The notes under the pieces were generated by a model that was not told the origin of the DNA, did no database searches, and worked only from the letters and a program-made list of their open reading frames with translations. 28,112 nucleotides of DNA from Prevotellaceae bacterium UBA4332 (GTDB lineage Bacteria; Bacteroidota; Bacteroidia; Bacteroidales; Bacteroidaceae): contig DGTQ01000016.1 of assembly GCA_002394365.1 (NCBI GenBank), positions 1 to 28,112 of the forward strand, written 5' to 3'. This document shows, piece by piece, positions 22,268 to 28,112 of this stretch (positions within the stretch are counted from its first letter, which is position 1; each line of letters starts with the position of its first letter). The translations under genes were made by a program, and so were the position numbers.

Positions 22268-24736
22268 ATGAGAATATCTGAAGAAAGCGTTGCTCGCCCA
22301 TCGGCTTGCAGGCGGTTTCTTCGTTTGTGTCTGCTTCTGGCAGTATTCAATCTTCAATGTTCTATTCTCAATAACCTCTCTGCGCAGGACTTTGTGCTTA
22401 CAGGCAAGGTGATGGACCAGAACCAGAATCCTGTCGAACTGGCTTCTGTCTCTTGTCTCAGTCAGGGCAAGGCGACGATGACCAATCTCAGGGGCGAATT
22501 CTCTATGTCGCTCTCTTCGGCAGACTCTGTTGTGGTGCGCTTTTCCATGATTGGCTATAAGGCAAAGACGCGTGTGCTGCGCAAACCTCGAGGCAGGCAG
22601 AACCTGCAGATAACGCTCTTTGAGGACAACACCTTGCTTAACGAGGTGACTGTCACAGAGAAACGTCGCCAGACGGGCACCACTCAGGAGCTCGACATAA
22701 AGGATGTGGCACAGGCACCCTCCGCTTCTGGCAATGCTGTGGAGGAGTTGATTCAGCAACAGGCTGGCGTATCTACTCATAACGAGTTGTCCTCGCAATA
22801 CAACGTGCGTGGTGGCTCTTTCGACGAGAACTCTGTGTATATCAATGATATAGAGGTGTATAGACCTTTCCTCGTGCGCTCTGGTCAGCAGGAGGGCCTC
22901 TCGATAATCAACCCCTACATGGTGGAGAGCATAGCCTTCTCTACGGGTGGCTATGAGGCGAAGTTTGGCGACAAGATGTCTTCTGCCCTCGCCATACAGT
23001 ATCACCGACCACAGAAGGCGGAGTTGAAGCTTGACGCCAGCTTCCTTGGTGGCGGTGTCTATTTTGGCTTTGGCAACAAGAAATTCTCTTGGGCTAACAG
23101 CGTGCGCTACAAGCAGACAAAAGCCTTGCTGAAATCTTTCGAGACGAGTGGCGAGTACGACCCCCAGTTTATTGATTATCAGACGTATCTCTCCTATACT
23201 CCCAACAAGCGTTGGCAGATAGACTTCATAGGAAACATCTCGCAGTCCAAGTACGACTTCTACCCCAAGGATCGTGAGACATCCTTTGGCACGCAGGACA
23301 ACGTGAAGTCCTTCAAGGTGTATTTCGACGGACAGGAGAAAGACCTCTTCCGCACCTATTTTGGTGCCCTCACCCTCAAGCGCAATCTTACAGACAAAAC
23401 GTCTGTTTCGCTCATCGGTTCAGCCTTCCACACGAATGAGAGGGAGACGTATGACATAAGTGGTGAGTATTGGCTCACGCAGACGGAGACGCAAGCCAGT
23501 CTTGGTGTAGGTAAATACATAGAGTACGCACGAAACTATCTTGAAGCCAACGTAGGAAGCCTCAAGCTCATGCTCGACCATAAGACTCGCAAGCACACTA
23601 TTCAGGCTGGCATGACGATGAAATGGGAGAAAATAAAGGAAAGGTCTCACGAGTACGAGATGCGAGACTCTGCCAACTATATCATTCCTCATACAGGCAA
23701 GGACCTGAGAATGATTTACACCCTCTCGGCACAAAACGAGCTGAACACTCGTCGAACAGAGTTTTATATTCAGGACACTTGGCGCTTCACCTCTCGAGGA
23801 CGTTTGCTTGATGACGGAACGGTTGACGAAAGCAGTCTTACCCACTTCACCCTCAACTATGGTCTGCGCTTCTCTCATTGGGGTTTCAACAAGGAGAGCA
23901 TCTTGTCTCCACGCGTGAGTCTCGCCATCGTGCCTGCCTATAATAATAATGTGACATTCCGTGTTGCTGGTGGTATCTACTATCAGGCGCCTTTCTTCAA
24001 GGAACTCAAGGACACCACTACTGTGGGAGGTGTTACGCGTGCAACGCTCAACAGCAAGATAAAGTCTCAGCAGAGCATACACTTCATAGGTGCCTTCGAC
24101 TATCGTTTCAAGTACGGCAAGCGTCCTTTCAAGTTTACGGCTGAGGCTTACTATAAGATACTCAACAACCTCATACCTTATAGCGTAAACAACGTGAAGA
24201 TAACCTATAATGGTACCAACGAGGCATCTGGCCACATAGCTGGTATAGACTTCAAGCTATATGGCGAGTTTGTGCCAGGCACCGATTCGTGGATTACCTT
24301 CTCGCTTATGAGTGCTAAGATGAAGTATCGTGGACAGAGCATCCCTCTGCCTACTGACCAGCGCTACGCCGTCAACTTGTTCTTCACAGACTACTTCCCA
24401 GGCACTGACCGTTGGCGTATGGCGCTCAAGCTGGCTTTCGCAGATGGTTTGCCCTTCGGTCCACCTCACAAGGATAACGCACGCCAGAATTTCCGTGCCC
24501 CTGCCTATCAGCGTATTGACATAGGCATGAGCTTCAGGGCTTACAAGCGTGAGAACCAGGAAACAAGGCGCTTCTGTCTGAAGAACATCTGGGTGGGCGT
24601 TGACTGCCTTAACCTCTTAGACCATAGCAACGTCAACTCCTACTACTGGATTACTGACGTTACCAACCAGCAATATGCTGTGCCTAATTATCTTACTGGT
24701 CGTCAACTCAACGCTCGCGTCTCGTTTGATTTTTAA
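22268..24736 (+). CDS. TonB-dependent outer-membrane receptor
   Basis: These receptors import bulky nutrients across the outer membrane using TonB energy. The ATG at 22268 is preferred over the TTG at 22250 and gives 822 residues. A signal peptide (to about residue 40, ending LSAQ) is followed by a carboxypeptidase-regulatory-like domain (FVLTGKVMDQNQNPVELASV), a plug domain (LIQQQAGVSTHNELSSQYNVRGG) and a beta barrel with terminal strand RVSFDF. No SusD partner is adjacent, so it is probably not a polysaccharide-utilisation SusC; the ligand is unknown. Its N-terminal signal region (VFNLQCSILNNL) is encoded by a TTCAATCTTCAATG-like repeat. The stop codon overlaps the next, convergent gene by 4 bp (TTAA). 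Confidence 0.93.
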   Translation: MRISEESVARPSACRRFLRLCLLLAVFNLQCSILNNLSAQDFVLTGKVMDQNQNPVELASVSCLSQGKATMTNLRGEFSMSLSSADSVVVRFSMIGYKAKTRVLRKPRGRQNLQITLFEDNTLLNEVTVTEKRRQTGTTQELDIKDVAQAPSASGNAVEELIQQQAGVSTHNELSSQYNVRGGSFDENSVYINDIEVYRPFLVRSGQQEGLSIINPYMVESIAFSTGGYEAKFGDKMSSALAIQYHRPQKAELKLDASFLGGGVYFGFGNKKFSWANSVRYKQTKALLKSFETSGEYDPQFIDYQTYLSYTPNKRWQIDFIGNISQSKYDFYPKDRETSFGTQDNVKSFKVYFDGQEKDLFRTYFGALTLKRNLTDKTSVSLIGSAFHTNERETYDISGEYWLTQTETQASLGVGKYIEYARNYLEANVGSLKLMLDHKTRKHTIQAGMTMKWEKIKERSHEYEMRDSANYIIPHTGKDLRMIYTLSAQNELNTRRTEFYIQDTWRFTSRGRLLDDGTVDESSLTHFTLNYGLRFSHWGFNKESILSPRVSLAIVPAYNNNVTFRVAGGIYYQAPFFKELKDTTTVGGVTRATLNSKIKSQQSIHFIGAFDYRFKYGKRPFKFTAEAYYKILNNLIPYSVNNVKITYNGTNEASGHIAGIDFKLYGEFVPGTDSWITFSLMSAKMKYRGQSIPLPTDQRYAVNLFFTDYFPGTDRWRMALKLAFADGLPFGPPHKDNARQNFRAPAYQRIDIGMSFRAYKRENQETRRFCLKNIWVGVDCLNLLDHSNVNSYYWITDVTNQQYAVPNYLTGRQLNARVSFDF
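22341..22372 (+). repeat. Minisatellite-like sequence in the receptor signal peptide
   Basis: TATTCAATCTTCAATG and TTCTATTCTCAATAACC follow the TTCAAT-unit pattern found in gaps of this type of genome, and encode VFNLQCSILNNL in the hydrophobic core and end of the signal peptide. Confidence 0.5.
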
Positions 24737-25293
24737 GCCATGAGTTTGTTGAACATCATACCCTCTCTCAGGGCTGATGCCTCCTTGTCGTAGCCCAGCA
24801 TTTCGAGAATGGCGTATGAATATGGTAGGGTAGCAGCTGGTCCGCAACCTGTTATTACGTTGCCGTCAATAGTAAACACTTCGGCTGTATATTCCGCACC
24901 CGTCATCTGGTCTTCAAAGCCTGGATAGCAGGTGGCTTTCTTGCCTTTGAGAATACCCAGACTGCCTAATACCAAGGGAGCAGCACAGATAGCGCCTACC
25001 TTTTTGCCTGCCTCATATTGTGCCAGCATAGCCTTGCGTACTCCCTCGTGCTCATTAAGGTTTGTAGCACCAGGCAGTCCTCCAGGAAGCAGGAGCATGT
25101 CGGCATCTGTGGTGTCTGCATCCTCTATTGTGGTGTCACACTCTATCTTGACTCCGTGAGACAACACAGCCTCTTTCTCTCCAGTTATACTCACTGTCTG
25201 GATTTCTACTCCTGCTCTTCTGAGCACGTCAACAACGGTCAGGGCTTCTATTTCCTCTGTTCCGTTGGCTATGAATTCATAAACTTTTGCCAT
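24733..25293 (-). CDS. DJ-1/PfpI-family protein (YajL-like)
   Basis: The 186-residue protein has the DJ-1 superfamily landmarks: NGTEEIEA with Glu13/Glu14, the nucleophile-elbow Cys103 in GAICAAPLVLG, and GCGPAATLPYSYAILE. Members such as YajL and DJ-1 act against oxidative or aldehyde damage of proteins; the exact reaction is disputed. The Cys lies close to the family position (106 in human DJ-1). It has its own promoter (25370-25401), is divergent from nadK, and its stop shares the palindrome TTAA with the receptor stop. Confidence 0.9.
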   Translation of the reverse strand: MAKVYEFIANGTEEIEALTVVDVLRRAGVEIQTVSITGEKEAVLSHGVKIECDTTIEDADTTDADMLLLPGGLPGATNLNEHEGVRKAMLAQYEAGKKVGAICAAPLVLGSLGILKGKKATCYPGFEDQMTGAEYTAEVFTIDGNVITGCGPAATLPYSYAILEMLGYDKEASALREGMMFNKLMA

Positions 25294-25317
25294 AATTTTT
25301 ATCTGTTTACCGTAAAA

Positions 25318-25350
25318 ACTTTATACTTTATACTCTATACTTTATTCTTT
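25318..25350. repeat. TTTATAC-type minisatellite in the divergent gap
   Basis: Units ACTTTATACTTTATACTCTATACTTT, on a 7-8 bp period, lie between the DJ-1 gene and the promoters. They fall in the DJ-1 leader and where nadK's -33 would be, which may explain why the nadK promoter lacks a -33 TTTG. Confidence 0.7.
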
Positions 25351-25355
25351 TTTTG

Positions 25356-25363
25356 TATATTTG
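25356..25363 (+). promoter_or_regulatory. -7 element for nadK
   Basis: TATATTTG matches TAnnTTTG, about 97 bp before the nadK ATG at 25460. It is 6 bp from the oppositely oriented -7 box of the DJ-1 promoter, so the two polymerases would compete. No TTTG lies 19-21 bp upstream. Confidence 0.45.
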
Positions 25364-25369
25364 CACTTG

Positions 25370-25401
25370 CAAAGTTACGAATAAGTGAGTGAAATACCAA
25401 A
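25370..25401 (-). promoter_or_regulatory. Promoter of the DJ-1/YajL-like gene
   Basis: On the minus strand TTTG (25401-25398), 20 bp and TAACTTTG (25377-25370) fit the consensus, predicting a start near 25363 and a leader of about 70 nt. Confidence 0.7.
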
Positions 25402-25459
25402 TGTATTTGGCTTTTTCCGAACGGGAGTAACTTATCTAAAAATACAAAATGTTTGTGAA

Positions 25460-26347
25460 ATGAACAAGAAAAAACTACGTTTCGCTATCTTTGGCAATGA
25501 ATTTCAGGCAAAGAAGTCGCAGGCCATACATAAGATTATAGCTATCTTGCAACAGCGAGAAGCAGAGATAATCATGGATGAACCTTTGTATGAATTTGTT
25601 ACAGAGGGGCAACAGATGGACATGAAGGTTGATGGCGTGTTCAAAGGTTCTGACTTCGAGGCAGACTTTGCCATCTCTATGGGAGGCGACGGAACGTTGT
25701 TGAAGACGGCATCGAGGGTTAGTGCCAAGCATATTCCTATTATAGGCGTCAATATCGGCAGGCTTGGCTTCCTTGCCAATGTGAACCCTTCTGAAATAGA
25801 GCAGGCTGTGTCGGCAGTTTATGATGGCAAATATAACGTGAGGGAGCACACGCTGATAAAAATAGAAACAGAGAACGGCGAGAAGATAGAGGGCTCGCCT
25901 TATGCCCTTAACGATATTGCCGTACTGAAGCGTGACCATGCTTCAATGATTTCTATAAGGGTGAACGTCAACGATGATTACCTTATGACCTATCAGGCAG
26001 ACGGCTTGATAGTTACTACGCCAACAGGCTCAACAGCATATAGCCTTTCTAATGGCGGACCTATCATCACCCCTGGTACAAACACCCTCTGCCTCACGGC
26101 TGTAGCACCTCATAGCCTTAATGTGCGACCGATAGTGATACCTGATACATCTGTTATCACTCTGAAAGTAGAAAGTCGCAGCCACAGTTTCCTTGCTGCT
26201 GTTGACGGCAGAAGTACCAGCCTGCATGAAGGTGCCGTCGTGCGCATCACCAAAGCTCCTTATCCTGCTTGCGTTGTGCGTTTCAGCGAACATAAGTATT
26301 TCTCTACCTTGCGTGAAAAGATGATGTGGGGCTTAGACCAGAGATGA
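25460..26347 (+). CDS. nadK: NAD kinase
   Basis: NadK phosphorylates NAD to NADP, setting the cell's NADPH supply. The 295-residue product carries GGDGTLLK (about 75-82), GRLGFLANV, NDIAVLKRDHASM and the TPTGSTAYSLSNGGPII motif of the family. An upstream GTG (25385) is in frame, but the preceding 25 residues do not look conserved and the ATG at 25460 gives the usual MNKKKLRFAIFGN start. Its stop overlaps the ABC exporter start (ATGA), implying translational coupling. Confidence 0.95.
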   Translation: MNKKKLRFAIFGNEFQAKKSQAIHKIIAILQQREAEIIMDEPLYEFVTEGQQMDMKVDGVFKGSDFEADFAISMGGDGTLLKTASRVSAKHIPIIGVNIGRLGFLANVNPSEIEQAVSAVYDGKYNVREHTLIKIETENGEKIEGSPYALNDIAVLKRDHASMISIRVNVNDDYLMTYQADGLIVTTPTGSTAYSLSNGGPIITPGTNTLCLTAVAPHSLNVRPIVIPDTSVITLKVESRSHSFLAAVDGRSTSLHEGAVVRITKAPYPACVVRFSEHKYFSTLREKMMWGLDQR

Positions 26348-28008
26348 AACGCCTCACCAATACATATCCGGCAAAGACAATCGTCAAGTGGTTGTGGCAA
26401 TCTTCGAGCGACAACCGTCTGCAGGCTATTCTCAATACCATCATCGGCTTGTTGCAGGTGGCTGTGAGCCTTGCCTCTGTGTGGGCTGTTCAGCGTGCTG
26501 TCGATATTGCCTCGCATAATCGTGAGGGCGATGTGGTATCAGCTGTACTCGTGATGACCATTTTCGTGGCTTGTAGCTTTGCGTTGAATATTTCTTCCGT
26601 TTGGGTTAGAAATATACTTGGCATAAAAGCACAGAACAGAATGCAGAGGCGTATGCTCGGCAGGGTGTTGCACTCAGAGTGGCAGGGACGCGAGTCTATG
26701 CATAGTGGAGATGTTCTCAACCGATTGGAACAGGATGTAAACAACGTTGTGAATTTTGTAGCAGAGACATTGCCTAATGCCGTTTCTGTCACGATGCTTT
26801 TCTTTGGTGCGTTCATCTACCTTTTCACTATGGACCACACTCTCGCACTCATCATTATAGTCATGTTCCCTGTCTTCCTTGTTTTGAGTAAGGTGTATAT
26901 GGGGAAAATGCGTCGTCTTACTCGTGAGGTGCGTGAGTCTGATAGTCTTGTGCAAAGCATACTTCAGGAGTCTGTGCAAAATCGCATATTGGTAAAGACA
27001 CTTGAGAGCGAAGATGAAATAGTTGACCGTCTTAGCGACCAACATACGGTACTGCGAGAGAAAGTAGTGCGCAAGACGCGCTTCTCTGTTATATCTAATC
27101 TTATTGTCAACGTAGGTTTTGCTGTTGGCTATCTCGTCGCTTTTGGGTGGAGTGCTTTGCGTATGTCGGTTGGAACATTGTCTTATGGCGGAATGACGGC
27201 TTTTCTCCAGCTTGTCAATAAAATACAAAATCCAGCACGTAACTTGTCAAGACTTGTTCCACAGTTCGTATCCGTCTTTACGGCTGCTGAACGTCTTATG
27301 CTTTTTGAGGATATACCCCTCGAAGAACAGGGAGACCCTGTAGAGATAGAAGGACCCTGTGGTGTAAAGGTAAACAACGTTTCGTTTGCTTATGCAGACA
27401 CCCCCGATTCTCTCATTATTGACAATCTCTCTTTCGATTTCAAGCCTGGCACTTGTACGGCTATCGTAGGTGAGACAGGAGCTGGTAAGACCACACTCTT
27501 GCGCATGATACTTGCACTTATTCGTCCTGATAGTGGCAACGTATATATATATAATAAGGTGGAAGAGGTTATAGTCTCCCCACTTACTCGTTGTAACATC
27601 ACCTATGTTCCACAGGGCAACACTATGCTTAGCGGTTCGATACGTGATAACCTACTTCTCGGTAATGTTGACGCTACAGAAGCTCAGATGTATGAAGCTC
27701 TCGACGAGGCTTGCGCCGAATTTGTTAGAGAACTTCCCGATGGTCTCGACACTGAGATGACGGAAAAGGGAGGCGGACTAAGCGAGGGACAAGCCCAACG
27801 CATTTGCATCGCGAGAGCTCTGCTTCGCAATAGTCCACTGATGATTCTTGACGAAGCAACGAGCGCTCTCGATACTGAAACAGAGAAGAGACTTCTTGAA
27901 AATATACTTAAGGAAAATCAGCGCACAGTCATTTTTATTACTCATCGCCCCGTCGTACTCAAATATTGCGATTTTTCGCTAAATTTGGAGCGTTTGCGTA
28001 ATAAGTAA
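26344..28008 (+). CDS. ABC transporter, fused membrane and ATPase domains
   Basis: The 555-residue protein has the exporter layout: about six membrane segments (20-280; for example LQVAVSLASVWAV, LALIIIVMFPVFLVL, LIVNVGFAVGYLVAFG) and a nucleotide-binding domain with Walker A GETGAGKTT (about 376-384), Q loop VPQGNT, signature LSEGQAQR, Walker B LMILDEATSALD and switch His (ITHRP). The preferred start is the ATG at 26344 overlapping the nadK stop, rather than the GTG at 26326. Exporters of this half-size type move lipids, peptides or drugs; the substrate is unknown. Coupling to nadK is conspicuous but unexplained. The protein ends about where the fold is complete. Confidence 0.93.
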   Translation: MKRLTNTYPAKTIVKWLWQSSSDNRLQAILNTIIGLLQVAVSLASVWAVQRAVDIASHNREGDVVSAVLVMTIFVACSFALNISSVWVRNILGIKAQNRMQRRMLGRVLHSEWQGRESMHSGDVLNRLEQDVNNVVNFVAETLPNAVSVTMLFFGAFIYLFTMDHTLALIIIVMFPVFLVLSKVYMGKMRRLTREVRESDSLVQSILQESVQNRILVKTLESEDEIVDRLSDQHTVLREKVVRKTRFSVISNLIVNVGFAVGYLVAFGWSALRMSVGTLSYGGMTAFLQLVNKIQNPARNLSRLVPQFVSVFTAAERLMLFEDIPLEEQGDPVEIEGPCGVKVNNVSFAYADTPDSLIIDNLSFDFKPGTCTAIVGETGAGKTTLLRMILALIRPDSGNVYIYNKVEEVIVSPLTRCNITYVPQGNTMLSGSIRDNLLLGNVDATEAQMYEALDEACAEFVRELPDGLDTEMTEKGGGLSEGQAQRICIARALLRNSPLMILDEATSALDTETEKRLLENILKENQRTVIFITHRPVVLKYCDFSLNLERLRNK

Positions 28009-28017
28009 AGGTTGAAA

Positions 28018-28035
28018 GGTTGATGTTTATCAATC
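28018..28035 (+). terminator. Weak hairpin after the ABC exporter gene
   Basis: A 7-bp stem (28018-28024 with 28029-28035, one G-U pair) is followed after 8 nt by AGTTTTTTC. The stem is A/T-rich, so termination would be inefficient. Confidence 0.35.
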
Positions 28036-28080
28036 AAGGTAAGTTTTTTCATGTTTTCTTTAATTTTTCTCTTAAAATAT

Positions 28081-28111
28081 TTTGCAGGTTTGCAAAAAAG
28101 CATTACCTTTG
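28081..28111 (+). promoter_or_regulatory. Promoter of a gene beyond the window
   Basis: TTTG at 28081-28084, 19 bp and TACCTTTG at 28104-28111 match the consensus in full. The gene it serves starts after the window end. Confidence 0.75.
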
Positions 28112-28112
28112 C

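Noticed and set aside
23420..24235. 271-residue ORF opposite the TonB-dependent receptor
   Set aside because: It is a codon-bias shadow of the receptor barrel.

Overview
The window looks like chromosome from a Bacteroidales bacterium, most likely Prevotella or a close relative. The evidence is the repeated Bacteroidetes-type promoter (TTTG, 19-20 bp, TAnnTTTG), secreted proteins with Prevotella-like C-terminal tails (GLRILNGKKLIMK, GIYIVK...), a carboxypeptidase-regulatory-like TonB-dependent receptor, DUF4251- and DUF4595-like proteins, and A/T-rich minisatellites and G/C-rich REP-like repeats at gene edges. No phage, IS element, CRISPR array or rRNA is seen. All calls come from reading the sequence; no database search was run.

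Layout. 1-46: start of a response regulator gene leaving the window. 355-439: tRNA-Ser(UGA), with repeats beside its 3' end. 676-3023 (+): aroC and a secreted protein, closed by a strong bidirectional terminator. 3096-7445 (-): tightly packed operon nrdD-nrdG-kdsA-kdsD, joining anaerobic deoxyribonucleotide synthesis to the first steps of Kdo (LPS) synthesis. 7877-9349 (-): HtrA/DegP-type protease with a 9-bp dyad over its promoter. 9714-13531 (-): three-gene operon for exported proteins, the middle one carrying two 98% identical 765-bp copies; it is preceded by a roughly 475-nt untranslated leader with many possible hairpins, expressed from a consensus promoter at 14013-14043.

14102-18128 (-): four-gene cassette made of a HisC/CobD-like PLP enzyme, a sugar-phosphate/choline-phosphate-type nucleotidyltransferase, a CDP-alcohol phosphatidyltransferase and a flippase-like membrane protein. 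Together they suggest making, activating and attaching a polar (probably amino-alcohol) lipid headgroup. 18263-19081 (-): secreted protein of unknown function. 19201-19950: non-coding repeat complex, with two 21-bp-period arms, purine-rich on opposite strands, flanking four 22-bp near-palindromes. It ends at the promoter of a DUF4251 lipoprotein (20010-20516, +).

20524-28008: FAD-dependent oxidoreductase (-) with two repeat-derived in-frame insertions, TonB-dependent receptor (+), DJ-1/YajL-like protein (-), and nadK translationally coupled to an ABC exporter (+). A consensus promoter at 28081-28111 belongs to a gene beyond the window. The most notable items are the structured leader RNA with its duplicated-repeat secreted protein, the 21/22-bp repeat complex, the lipid-headgroup cassette and the coding genes invaded by intergenic repeats.
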